Positions 19,639-27,394 are shown, numbered from the stretch's first letter. The stretch is DNA of 64,000 nucleotides from Zunongwangia sp. HGR-M22 (GCF_027594425.1 NZ_CP115159.1:3743001-3807000), one strand, 5' to 3'. Notes: generated from the letters alone by a model not told the origin. A program made the numbers and translations.

Positions 19639-20243
19639 TGAAAGTACTTTTAAAGCTTGCTTCCTATTTGTTTCATCCCATTTGGATGCCATTTGCGGGC
19701 AGTTTACTATATTTCTCATTAACTCCCCGATTTTTTCCTGAAGAGGTCATTAGAGCTAAATTATTAGCCATAGCGATTATAACAGTCTTTATCCCGATAG
19801 TATTTTTTTTTCTTCTGAAAAATTTAGGTAAGGTAACGAATATGGCTTTGAGTGAAGTTGAAGAACGCAAATGGCCACTTTTCTTTTTTAGCATTCTCTG
19901 CTTAATGGTGCTTAATCAAATTTTAGATCGCTATAATTATCCAGAGGTTTACTTCTATTTTGTAGGAATTTTAGGAGCAACTGCTATCGCTTATGTATGT
20001 ACGTTATTCAGAATAAAAATTAGTCTACACATGATGGGATTAGCCGGTTTTACAGGCTTTTTAATAGCGTTTAGCCGTTATTTTCACATCAATTTAATTT
20101 TGGCTACATCTGGACTTTTAATAGCTCTTGGCTTAACGGGTAGTTCTAGACTCTATTTAAAAGCTCATACAAATACAGAACTGGTCTTGGGATGTTTAGC
20201 AGGTATTTTACCGCAAATGTTGCTCTTTTATTACTGGCTATAG
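19638..20243 (+). CDS. PAP2-like integral membrane protein coupled to rpoN
   Basis: This 201-residue protein has about six hydrophobic segments (roughly 15-30, 40-62, 80-95, 102-124, 130-165, 185-200). I first took it as a hypothetical membrane protein, but the order of residues fits the phosphatidic acid phosphatase type 2 fold: SLHMM (Ser129, His131) at the place of the PSGH motif and SRLYLKAHTNTE (Ser170, Arg171, His177, Glu181) matching SRx5Hx3D with Asp replaced by Glu. The first motif KX6RP is degenerate (EERKWP). It could therefore be a lipid phosphatase of the inner membrane. It starts inside the rpoN stop codon and overlaps by 6 bases the convergent PorT-like gene. Confidence 0.6.
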   Translation: MKVLLKLASYLFHPIWMPFAGSLLYFSLTPRFFPEEVIRAKLLAIAIITVFIPIVFFFLLKNLGKVTNMALSEVEERKWPLFFFSILCLMVLNQILDRYNYPEVYFYFVGILGATAIAYVCTLFRIKISLHMMGLAGFTGFLIAFSRYFHINLILATSGLLIALGLTGSSRLYLKAHTNTELVLGCLAGILPQMLLFYYWL

Positions 20244-20945
20244 AATATAAAACATTAAACCTACTCGTAAAGTAGAAATACTCACATCTTCCCCCTCTAC
20301 TGTAGCGCCATCAAAAAACGGATTTAAACCGTAATAGATCTGAAAATTAAACGTACTATAACCAAAGGTAAAACTTGCGCCTAACCTAAATCTTTCCAAT
20401 TCTGGCACATCGCTTTGTTTCACAGTATTTCCTGTTTGCTTGAAAATAGACCGAAAATGATATATATATCCTAATTTAAGACCGGTATAAATACGCCAAA
20501 ATTTGTAGGAATCGAAAGTAGATGTTCGCCACCTAAACTGAATTGGCGCTTCAATTAAAAAAGTATTAAAACGATTGGAATCATAATCAATCCCATCTTG
20601 ATTTAAATTTCGAAAAACACTATTACCATCCTGATCTTCCCCAATAAACAGATTTTGACCAAAACTATCAAAGGCCAAACCAAGGCCAATTCCAATACCG
20701 ATATTTCGATTTTCATTTAAAGGAATATCCCGTATAAAACCGCCACTCACGCCAGCCGAGAATCCATTTTGATCCAAAAATTCTGGCTGATCTGTGATAA
20801 AATTAAAACTTAAACCAAAGTAAAATTGATCTTCCCTATAGCTACTATCGATAACTGTAGGAATACTATCGGCAAAAGCAGGATTAGTTTGCTGTGCACG
20901 CGCAGCTAAACCCCAAAAAAGCAAAATTAAAAATTTATATTTCAT
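20238..20945 (-). CDS. PorT-family outer membrane beta-barrel protein
   Basis: This 235-residue protein has a Sec signal peptide (MKYKFLILLFWGLAARAQQ, so the start is ATG at 20945 and not the longer frame to 20993). The rest alternates aromatic and polar residues in strands such as FYFGLSFNF, IGIGIGLGLAFD and FGYSTFNFQIYYG, ending in LRVGLMFYIL, typical of an eight-stranded barrel. The general pattern resembles PorT/SprT, a T9SS component; since the window contains a T9SS client this is possible, but paralogous barrels of the same family are common. The exb operon terminator separates it from the genes upstream. Confidence 0.7.
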   Translation of the reverse strand: MKYKFLILLFWGLAARAQQTNPAFADSIPTVIDSSYREDQFYFGLSFNFITDQPEFLDQNGFSAGVSGGFIRDIPLNENRNIGIGIGLGLAFDSFGQNLFIGEDQDGNSVFRNLNQDGIDYDSNRFNTFLIEAPIQFRWRTSTFDSYKFWRIYTGLKLGYIYHFRSIFKQTGNTVKQSDVPELERFRLGASFTFGYSTFNFQIYYGLNPFFDGATVEGEDVSISTLRVGLMFYIL

Positions 20946-20980
20946 GAAATCGATATACCTACAATCCAAAGTAAATATAA

Positions 20981-21018
20981 AAAAACATCCCATCCTGAAA
21001 TAAGGATGGGATGTTTTT
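20981..21018 (-). terminator. Terminator of the exbB-exbD operon
   Basis: ACATCCCATCC and GGATGGGATGT form an 11-bp GC-rich stem flanked by A and T runs, so it can act on the minus strand after the last exbD gene. Confidence 0.85.
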
Positions 21019-21045
21019 AATACTATTTAAAACTAAACAATCAGA

Positions 21046-21528
21046 TTAATTCTGAGCTTGGGTTGCATCACCCTGTATAGTTGTATAGTTAATTTTAAGC
21101 GCTTCAGCTTTTCTAAGTTCTTGTTTAATATCAGACACAAGTCCCATATTAGTCTCTTTATCAACTTTTAAAGCTGTAGTTAAATATGGTATTAATTCTT
21201 CTCTTTTCTGATCTCTTTCAGAATAAATAAAGGATTGTACTTCACTAACATCTGCAAACTTATCGTTTAACTGAATCCTAGCTTCTGTACCATATTTTTG
21301 CTGATATCTCTGGCTTGGCTTACCGGCATAGATATACATTACCAAATCTTTTTTATCAAGCTTTTCAACTTGATCTGCAGTAGGCAATGAATTCTTAACC
21401 ATTAGCGTAGTCTCACGCATCGTTGTCGCTACCATAAAGAAAAACAGTAACATAAATACAATATCGGGTAACGACGCTGTACTGATCGCAGGTAAATCAC
21501 CAGACTTTTTCTTTTTAAATTTAGACAT
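21046..21528 (-). CDS. exbD: Biopolymer transporter ExbD/TolR (second copy)
   Basis: ExbD is the TonB-complex stator subunit that couples proton flow to TonB movement. The 160-residue protein has a basic N-terminus, one transmembrane segment with the essential aspartate (TASLPDIVFMLLFFFMVATT, Asp22), and a periplasmic domain. It is last in a four-gene operon, ending with a terminator at 20981. The periplasmic part is longer than in E. coli ExbD and includes GKPSQRYQQKYG. It is the partner of the ExbD-like protein encoded immediately upstream. Confidence 0.88.
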   Translation of the reverse strand: MSKFKKKKSGDLPAISTASLPDIVFMLLFFFMVATTMRETTLMVKNSLPTADQVEKLDKKDLVMYIYAGKPSQRYQQKYGTEARIQLNDKFADVSEVQSFIYSERDQKREELIPYLTTALKVDKETNMGLVSDIKQELRKAEALKINYTTIQGDATQAQN

Positions 21529-21566
21529 AATAAATGGTCAAATTAAATTTAGTTTTAAAAAGGCTG

Positions 21567-22181
21567 TTAACCTTTAGGCTCTGCTTCAGAAAGCTTTTGA
21601 GGAATCAAATCCTTAATAGATTCGATCTTCTCCTTTAAAGACTCCTTTCTACCTTCACCTGTTTTTGGATCATTATACTCTGCCTCCAAATTAACAAATG
21701 TAGTTCCGTACAAACGTTTAGCTTCTCTATCTCTTAATTCATTATAAGCAGCCACCAATTCGTTCTGAACGGCAATATAAGTACCATACTCTGTACCTCT
21801 GTTATTTTGTAAAGAAATAATAGCTTTTTGTGGGTTTACAGACGATTCTGCACTTCCTGCGCCCTGGCAAAAACTACAAGCTTCGCTTCCTGATCCTCCT
21901 CCGTTATCTAAGAAATTAAAAGCAGCTTGACGCAGATCTTTCAATTCCATCTCTTCGTCTTCCACCAAAAGATCATTATTACTGTTTAATACAACAGTAA
22001 AAATATTTCTTTGTTTAATCTTTGGTGGCTCCGGTTGATTTTCGTCCTGCCATGGCGGTAACTTCCTACTAATACCCTTATCGGTCTCAATGGTTGTAGT
22101 TACCAAGAAGAAGATAAGAAGTAAGAAAGCAATATCTGCCATAGATCCCGCATTTACTTCGGGTGATGATCTTCTAGCCAT
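21567..22181 (-). CDS. exbD: Biopolymer transporter ExbD/TolR with CxxCxGxG insert (first copy)
   Basis: This is a second ExbD-type stator protein (204 residues). The transmembrane segment is SMADIAFLLLIFFLVTTT with the conserved Asp16. The periplasmic region is enlarged and holds a Gly/Ser-rich stretch followed by CSFCQGAG (Cys102, Cys105), a single CxxCxGxG unit like those of DnaJ zinc fingers. The insert might bind metal or form a disulphide in the periplasm; neither is shown by the sequence. Two ExbD copies in tandem are common in Bacteroidota and probably form a heteromer with the ExbB of this operon. Confidence 0.88.
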   Translation of the reverse strand: MARRSSPEVNAGSMADIAFLLLIFFLVTTTIETDKGISRKLPPWQDENQPEPPKIKQRNIFTVVLNSNNDLLVEDEEMELKDLRQAAFNFLDNGGGSGSEACSFCQGAGSAESSVNPQKAIISLQNNRGTEYGTYIAVQNELVAAYNELRDREAKRLYGTTFVNLEAEYNDPKTGEGRKESLKEKIESIKDLIPQKLSEAEPKG

Positions 22182-22187
22182 AGGTTC

Positions 22188-22625
22188 TTAACTTATTAGT
22201 TTTTTCACTCCTGAAAATACCATAGATAAAATTGCTAATGCAGCCAAAATGTAAAAAGCTACTAAACCAGCTCCTGCCCAATGATCTGTGGACGCACTTA
22301 CATACTCACCTGTACTTGTAGTATGCTCGTAACCGCTAGTAGAGAAATATGCAATTAAAATAACTACTGCAAATGCTACAATTCCTATAATGGTATTTTT
22401 AATATTGCCTTTAAATAAACCGGCAATCACAAATATCACAACTAATGCTATAACAACTCCTAGAACAAGATATGAAATCCACATCATTGGCTCTAAAACG
22501 CTATTTTGAACATCAACTGATGCCTCTATTGCTTCGTCACCGGCTGCAATAACCCTACCCAAAAAGATAAGCCCAAGCACGCCAATAACTAACGCAACAT
22601 ATTTTAAAATTTTATGTAATGTCAT
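22188..22625 (-). CDS. Small integral membrane protein of the exb operon
   Basis: This 145-residue protein has four hydrophobic segments (about 7-25, 48-70, 75-95, 120-142) with short, weakly acidic loops (DEAIEASVDVQNS; YEHTTSTGEYVSASTDHWAG). It lies between exbB (21 bases upstream) and the first exbD (6 bases downstream), so it is made together with the TonB stator proteins. I do not recognise a family with known function. A structural or assembly role in the ExbB/ExbD complex is an inference from position only. Confidence 0.75.
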   Translation of the reverse strand: MTLHKILKYVALVIGVLGLIFLGRVIAAGDEAIEASVDVQNSVLEPMMWISYLVLGVVIALVVIFVIAGLFKGNIKNTIIGIVAFAVVILIAYFSTSGYEHTTSTGEYVSASTDHWAGAGLVAFYILAALAILSMVFSGVKKLIS

Positions 22626-22646
22626 AACTTTTATAGTCAGATCTAA

Positions 22647-23453
22647 TTAAACTCTCTTTTTGTTTTTGTAATCTACAAGCATATCGATTAACAAGATAGA
22701 AGCATCTTCCATATCGTTTACGATACTATCGATCTTAGCGATGATATAGTTATAGAAAATCTGAAGGATAATCGCAACAATAAGTCCAAATACCGTAGTA
22801 AGAAGTGCTACTTTAATACCTCCAGCAACAAGAGATGGTTGCATATCACCAGCAGCCTCAATTCTATCGAATGCCTGGATCATACCAATTACCGTACCCA
22901 TAAACCCAAGCATAGGAGCAAGAGCGATAAATAAAGATACCCAAGATACGTTTTTCTCTAATTGACCCATTTGAACACCACCGTAAGCTACTACTGCTTT
23001 CTCTGCAGATTCGATGCTTTCGTTAGCGCGATCAAGCCCTTGATAGTAAATAGAAGCAACAGGTCCTCTTGTGTTTCTACATACTTCTTTAGCAGCTTCA
23101 ATACCTCCGCTGTTTAATGCTTCTTCTACATTACGAGCTAATTTTTTAGTATTAGTACTGGCAAGGTTTAAATAGATAATTCTCTCAATGGCAATTGCCA
23201 GACCAAGAATAAGACAAAGAAGAACGATACCCATAAATCCAGCACCACCTTCAATAAAACGTTTTTTTAATTCCTGATGAAAACCTAGAGATTCTTCTTC
23301 GTCTGCATCAGCCGTTGCCGCAGCTTCATCGTCCTGTTGAACGAAAGTCGCTAACGTACCTGGCAATGTGTTCACCATGTTTGCCGCCTTAAGATTACCG
23401 GCACCTAACACCATAATCGCAGCGATTACCAAAATAGAAAATAATCTTTTCAT
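22647..23453 (-). CDS. exbB: MotA/TolQ/ExbB proton channel family protein
   Basis: ExbB forms the pentameric proton-driven stator for TonB. The 268-residue protein has an N-terminal signal-like hydrophobic segment (residues 3-22), an acidic periplasmic linker (DDEAAATADADEEES), and the three-TM ExbB core: TM1 about 75-95, a cytoplasmic domain with NTRGPVASIYYQGLDRA, and TM2-TM3 with APMLGFMGTVIGMIQAF and LLTTVFGLIVAIILQIFYN. It is the first gene of a four-gene operon. It would energise TonB receptors such as that at 44631. A weak -7 box (TATCTTTA, 23494-23487) lies upstream. Confidence 0.92.
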   Translation of the reverse strand: MKRLFSILVIAAIMVLGAGNLKAANMVNTLPGTLATFVQQDDEAAATADADEEESLGFHQELKKRFIEGGAGFMGIVLLCLILGLAIAIERIIYLNLASTNTKKLARNVEEALNSGGIEAAKEVCRNTRGPVASIYYQGLDRANESIESAEKAVVAYGGVQMGQLEKNVSWVSLFIALAPMLGFMGTVIGMIQAFDRIEAAGDMQPSLVAGGIKVALLTTVFGLIVAIILQIFYNYIIAKIDSIVNDMEDASILLIDMLVDYKNKKRV

Positions 23454-23523
23454 TACTGTTTGTCTTAATTTAATTAGTTAAAGGGTTAAAGATATAAAAA
23501 TAATTTTTCAATAAAAACACCAG

Positions 23524-23611
23524 CAGAGAGGAAGGGATTCGAACCCTCGATACGCTTTTGGCGTATACACACTTTCCAGGCGTGCGCCTTCGACCACTCG
23601 GCCACCTCTCT
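23524..23611 (-). tRNA. tRNA-Ser (anticodon GGA)
   Basis: The minus strand folds as a type II tRNA of 88 bases: acceptor stem AGAGAGG/CCTCTCT, D arm with GGCCGAGTGGTC, anticodon loop CTGGAAA giving anticodon GGA, a long variable arm (TGTATACGCCAAAAGCGTA), and T arm GAGGGTTCGAATCCCTT, with G at the discriminator position. It reads UCC and UCU codons. The 3' CCA is not encoded. Confidence 0.95.
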
Positions 23612-23681
23612 ATATTCATGTTTTAAATGGTGCGCCAAATAACAAAAAAATTTGTTCACCATCAAGTATGATTCGTTAATT

Positions 23682-24710
23682 TTACGACATTTCACCTCTC
23701 AATGAGGTTTCGTATATAGTTTTAAAGACTTTCTGTGTTAAATTTTTATCTAGTAAGTACATTAATTTAGCAATTGCAGCTTCGGTAGTGATGTCTTTAC
23801 CCGAGACCACACCTATTTTCTTCATTGCTACACTAGTTTCATAATTTCCCATCGCAACACTCCCTCCAGCACACTGTGTAACGTTAACTACTTTAAGACC
23901 ATTACTTATTTTTTCTTCAAGCAAGTCTAAAAACCAGGTTTGTGTTGGCGCATTGCCACTGCCGTAAGTTTCTAAAACTACACCTTTCAGATTTGGATAA
24001 CTAAAAATATGATTTACAATTTCCTTAGTAATGCCGGGGAACATTTTTAAAACAAGTACATCGGTATTAAAATTACCATGCAATTTTAGCTGTTGCTTTC
24101 TGTTTTGTTTCCAAAGTATTTTAGAGTTTACCGCTAAATGTACTCCAGATTCAGCTAATGGCGGATAATTTAACGAAGCAAATGCCTGAAAATGTTCTGC
24201 ATTAATTTTTGTTGTTCTATTGGCTCTGTACAATTTATATTCAAAATAGAGCCCAACCTCTGTCACAACAGGACATCCGTTTTTTTGCAAACCTGCAATC
24301 TGTATACTGGTAATCAAATTCTCTTTAGCATCTGTTCTTAAATCACCTATTGGTAATTGAGAACCTGTAAAAATCACCGGCTTATTTAAATTCTCAAGCA
24401 TAAAACTTATCGCTGAAGCCGTATAAGACATCGTATCGCTACCATGTAATATTACAAAACCGTCATAACTTTCGTAGCTATCGTAGATAATGTTTGCAAT
24501 TTTTCTCCATTCCTCAGGATTCATATCTGAAGAATCTATAGGATGCTCAAAACTTAAAGTATCTATTTCATTTTCAAGAATATTCAATTCAGGAATATTC
24601 TGCAAAAGATCATTAAAATTAAAAGGTTTAAGAGCACCGGTGCTATAATCCTTGATCATACCAATGGTCCCACCAGTATATACTAAAAGAATTCTAGCCC
24701 TTGTTGCCAT
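23682..24710 (-). CDS. ansA: Type I L-asparaginase
   Basis: This cytoplasmic asparaginase hydrolyses asparagine to aspartate and ammonia. The 342-residue protein has the first active-site motif YTGGTIGM (Thr15) and the second motif as HGSDTMSYTAS (Ser91, Asp92), where the family usually has HGTDTM, so Thr91 is replaced by Ser. The later motif TDAKENLITSIQIA carries the catalytic Lys. It is encoded with the acyltransferase upstream, overlapping it by 17 bases, and the pair is probably one transcript. The Thr-to-Ser change is conservative and need not remove activity. Confidence 0.92.
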   Translation of the reverse strand: MATRARILLVYTGGTIGMIKDYSTGALKPFNFNDLLQNIPELNILENEIDTLSFEHPIDSSDMNPEEWRKIANIIYDSYESYDGFVILHGSDTMSYTASAISFMLENLNKPVIFTGSQLPIGDLRTDAKENLITSIQIAGLQKNGCPVVTEVGLYFEYKLYRANRTTKINAEHFQAFASLNYPPLAESGVHLAVNSKILWKQNRKQQLKLHGNFNTDVLVLKMFPGITKEIVNHIFSYPNLKGVVLETYGSGNAPTQTWFLDLLEEKISNGLKVVNVTQCAGGSVAMGNYETSVAMKKIGVVSGKDITTEAAIAKLMYLLDKNLTQKVFKTIYETSLRGEMS

Positions 24711-25836
24711 CCACCGCTTCTTTGTTGATTACAGGATTAGCGTACATCAAAAGATAACTGTTAAGTTCCAGAGAATTTTTAAAATCTACTCTACGTTTTA
24801 AACGTCTCTCGAATCGCCTTTTATCTTTCTCTGAATATTTTGAGGTATAAAGTTCTGTATTATTTAATAAATCCTGAGCAATGTAATTTGACGGCCATAG
24901 CGCATAATTTTTATGGATTTGATTGTCCACTCTATTAGCTATTTCTCCTAACTGCTCATTAACAGAGTCAAAATCATTTTCTATTTGATCAAACAAGGCT
25001 GGTTCCATTATATCTCCGGCGTTAATATGAATTCTACCTTTAATTCCTAAAATTCCCTGAATGATCGATTTAAAATCTTCATCTGGCGCTTTTACATATT
25101 TTTCTTTCATTCTTTTAGAAAGAATCTCGGGCATTTTCAAAACATCGGTAGGATCAAACTCATACGATATAGAGATAGGCACAATTTTAATTTTCCCAAA
25201 ATATTCAGTCAAACTTAAATCGCCCTTTGCCATCCCTAGCATCTTAAGCACACCCTGCTGCGTATAATCGCTCCCGTCTTTAGTTCTACCTTCACGCTGT
25301 GCCATCCAGACCGATCTTTGATCTTCAAGCAGCATCTTTCTTATGAAAGTAGATAATTCCAGAGAACTTTTAAACATTTCACGCGGACTCAATTTTCGTC
25401 GCACCAAAAAGTTTCTGTTCAATTTGGATAAAGCCATCAAAAAGGTTTTCTGCACCAAGTTATCGCCAATAGCAGAAGCCGTCATTACCAAATCATGATT
25501 ATAAAGAGTATAATTTAGTAACGAAGTATCTAAAATTATATCGCGATGTGTAGAAAGAAAAAGATAAGACTCTCCAGGCTTCAATTTTTCAAACCCGCTA
25601 TCGGTAACTCCATCCGTACTTTTTTCAATGATTTTTCCTACCGAATGATAGATAATTTTAGTTTGAAAATCCCGGATACTTTTACAGCTAAACACTATAT
25701 CCTTAATTTCCTCGGAAGATTTCTCCGGAAATGTAAAATGAAGAAGCGCCTTCATCATTGGATGTTTAATGTAATACTGAAGGGCCTCCTGGACCTCCTT
25801 TTCATTATAAAATCTTATATCTTCAAAGTCTCGCAC
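24694..25836 (-). CDS. Glycerolipid acyltransferase (PlsC/PlsB-like)
   Basis: This 380-residue protein reads as a phosphoglycerol acyltransferase-type enzyme working on membrane lipids. It has FLSTHRDIILDTSLLNY (the acyltransferase His-Asp motif, with five rather than four residues between His and Asp), then QREGRTKDGSD, which fits the EGxRS block, and PISISYEFDP near residue 240. No transmembrane segment is evident, so it may be peripheral. It overlaps the ansA start by 17 bases, giving a tightly coupled pair. The exact acceptor (glycerol-3-phosphate, lysophosphatidate or other) is not known. Confidence 0.75.
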   Translation of the reverse strand: MRDFEDIRFYNEKEVQEALQYYIKHPMMKALLHFTFPEKSSEEIKDIVFSCKSIRDFQTKIIYHSVGKIIEKSTDGVTDSGFEKLKPGESYLFLSTHRDIILDTSLLNYTLYNHDLVMTASAIGDNLVQKTFLMALSKLNRNFLVRRKLSPREMFKSSLELSTFIRKMLLEDQRSVWMAQREGRTKDGSDYTQQGVLKMLGMAKGDLSLTEYFGKIKIVPISISYEFDPTDVLKMPEILSKRMKEKYVKAPDEDFKSIIQGILGIKGRIHINAGDIMEPALFDQIENDFDSVNEQLGEIANRVDNQIHKNYALWPSNYIAQDLLNNTELYTSKYSEKDKRRFERRLKRRVDFKNSLELNSYLLMYANPVINKEAVDGNKG

Positions 25837-25883
25837 GTGTCTGGCTTATTAAGCAAATGAACAAAAAATTAACTAATTTCAGT

Positions 25884-26651
25884 TTAAATACCGAATATAT
25901 CTTTTGAATTCTCTGTGGTGATTTTAGCAATTTCTTCTAAAGGCTTCTCATAAATTTCCGCTAATTTTTCAGCAACATTCAAAATGTAAGCAGATTCATT
26001 TCTTTTTCCGCGGAAAGGAGTTGGAGCAAGATATGGCGCATCGGTTTCTAAAACTATATTACTTAAAGGTATAGCGTTTAAAAATTTATCAATCTTACCA
26101 TTCTTAAAGGTTACAACCCCACCAATTCCTAATTTCAGGTTATATGAAATTGCTCTTTTTGCCTGTCCTTCGGTTCCCGTAAAACAATGAAAAATACCAA
26201 GAAGATCTTCTCCTTTTTCTTCTTCCAAAATTTCAAAAACCTCATCAAAAGCTTCTCTACAATGAATAACGATTGGTAATTTATACTTCTTCGCTAATTT
26301 AATTTGAAATCTAAAAGCTTCCTGCTGAATGGCAAGCGTGCTTTTATCCCAATACAAATCGATACCAATCTCACCTACTGCTATAAAATCTCTTTGCTGA
26401 AATTGATCTTCGATAAATTGAAGCTCTTCTTTAAAATTCTCTTGAACATGAGTGGGATGCAACCCCATCATTAAATGAACATGCTCGGGGAAAGACTTTT
26501 CCAAACCATACATTCTATCTGCGTAAGTAGAATCGATTGCTGGGATAAAAAAACGCTCAACTTTAGCATCTATTGCTCGCTGTATCATAGCATCACGATC
26601 TTCATCAAAAGATTCGCTATATAAATGTGTATGTGTATCTGTAATAATCAT
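25884..26651 (-). CDS. tatD: TatD-family metal-dependent hydrolase
   Basis: TatD proteins are metal-dependent DNases of the amidohydrolase fold, acting in DNA repair and quality control. The 255-residue protein has the metal ligands in ITDTHTHLYS (His7, His9), the carboxylate in VGEIGIDLYWD, VIHCREAFDE, IFHCFTG, and the final Asp in ETDAPYLAPTPFRGKRN. All are where the family has them. It is divergently transcribed from the retropepsin-like gene; the two -7 boxes lie within 35 bases of each other, and the tatD box is so close to the start that the message would have almost no leader. Confidence 0.92.
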   Translation of the reverse strand: MIITDTHTHLYSESFDEDRDAMIQRAIDAKVERFFIPAIDSTYADRMYGLEKSFPEHVHLMMGLHPTHVQENFKEELQFIEDQFQQRDFIAVGEIGIDLYWDKSTLAIQQEAFRFQIKLAKKYKLPIVIHCREAFDEVFEILEEEKGEDLLGIFHCFTGTEGQAKRAISYNLKLGIGGVVTFKNGKIDKFLNAIPLSNIVLETDAPYLAPTPFRGKRNESAYILNVAEKLAEIYEKPLEEIAKITTENSKDIFGI

Positions 26652-26656
26652 GTTTG

Positions 26657-26664
26657 CAAAAATA
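26657..26664 (-). promoter_or_regulatory. -7 box of tatD, almost leaderless
   Basis: On the minus strand TATTTTTG lies only 5 bases before the tatD ATG (26651), which predicts a leader of a few bases or none. Confidence 0.4.
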
Positions 26665-26680
26665 ATTTATTTTGAAAACC

Positions 26681-26688
26681 TATCTTTG
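26681..26688 (+). promoter_or_regulatory. -7 box of the retropepsin-like gene
   Basis: TATCTTTG matches TAnnTTTG, 16 bases before ATG 26705. A TTTG at 26653-26656 is 24 bases upstream, slightly far for a -33 box. Confidence 0.5.
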
Positions 26689-26704
26689 TTCAAAACTAAA
26701 AAGA

Positions 26705-27142
26705 ATGGCGAGTATTAAGAAAATCCTGAAAGAAAAAGGATATGAAAGCATAAAATTTAAGTTCACCAAAACCAATCATCTAGAAATCGTTGCTAAAATT
26801 AACAAGATTGAAGGAAATTTTATTTTAGACACAGGAGCATCTAGTACCTGTGTTGGCATAGACAGTATAGAGCATTTTGATCTTTTATCAGAAGACAGTG
26901 ATGTTAAAGCGGCGGGTGCGGGCGCATCAAATATGCTTACTCAGATTTCGCAAAAAAACAAAATTGAAATTAAAGGTTGGAAGAAGAAAAAAATAGACCT
27001 TGTTCTTTTCGATCTTCGCCATGTAAACGAGGCCTTATTACAACATGATGCTGAAAAAGTACACGGGATTATTGGCGCTGACATTCTAAAAAAAGGCAAA
27101 GCGATTATAGATTATAAATCTAAAACGCTGTTTTTAAAATAG
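26705..27142 (+). CDS. Retropepsin-like aspartyl protease family protein
   Basis: This 145-residue protein is a single-domain clan AA aspartyl protease-like protein. It has the active-site motif FILDTGASSTCVG (Asp42) and the second conserved motif HGIIGADILKKGKAIIDYKSKTLFLK. Like retroviral protease it should act as a homodimer with one Asp from each chain. No signal peptide, so it is predicted cytoplasmic. The frame is open from a TTG at 26672, but that lies in the promoter, so the ATG at 26705 is taken as the start. Its substrate is unknown. Proteins of this type are common in Bacteroidota. Confidence 0.82.
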   Translation: MASIKKILKEKGYESIKFKFTKTNHLEIVAKINKIEGNFILDTGASSTCVGIDSIEHFDLLSEDSDVKAAGAGASNMLTQISQKNKIEIKGWKKKKIDLVLFDLRHVNEALLQHDAEKVHGIIGADILKKGKAIIDYKSKTLFLK

Positions 27143-27205
27143 GGGTTTTCTCCCCTTTTAGGGTTCCTTAATTAAATATAAATTTGAGCAACCAATGTTA
27201 GATTT

Positions 27206-27316
27206 ATGTTTTACGCTAAGAAAAACCATTTAAAACCTCATCCAGCATCATACATTCTTGTAGTTGCAGTAATAGGTATTTTAGTTATAAATATTCTTAG
27301 CCTGGTTTATCATTAA
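27206..27316 (+). CDS. Small single-TM membrane peptide, 36 residues
   Basis: An ATG-initiated frame of 36 residues reads as a basic start with His and Pro (FYAKKNHLKPHPASY) followed by one hydrophobic helix (ILVVAVIGILVINILSLVY). It sits between the retropepsin gene and a terminator, on the same strand, with the terminator only 28 bases past its stop. The codon content and single-TM shape make it a plausible real gene, but no homologue is recognised. Confidence 0.45.
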   Translation: MFYAKKNHLKPHPASYILVVAVIGILVINILSLVYH

Positions 27317-27343
27317 AAAGATTTACCTAACCAACTAAAACTT

Positions 27344-27372
27344 AAAAAGGGAAGCTTTCGCTTCCCTTTTTT
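27344..27372. terminator. Bidirectional terminator between the small peptide gene and odhB
   Basis: AAGGGAAGC-TTTC-GCTTCCCTT with A and T runs on both sides forms a 9-bp GC-rich stem that can end transcription from either side. Confidence 0.85.
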
Positions 27373-27394
27373 ATTTGAACATGGATCGTAATTC

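Noticed and set aside
23486-23695. 69-codon minus-strand frame over the tRNA
   Set aside because: It lies across tRNA-Ser, its codons follow the tRNA sequence (HLKHEYREVAEWSKAHAWKVC), a known artefact of tRNA-Ser antisense-like frames.
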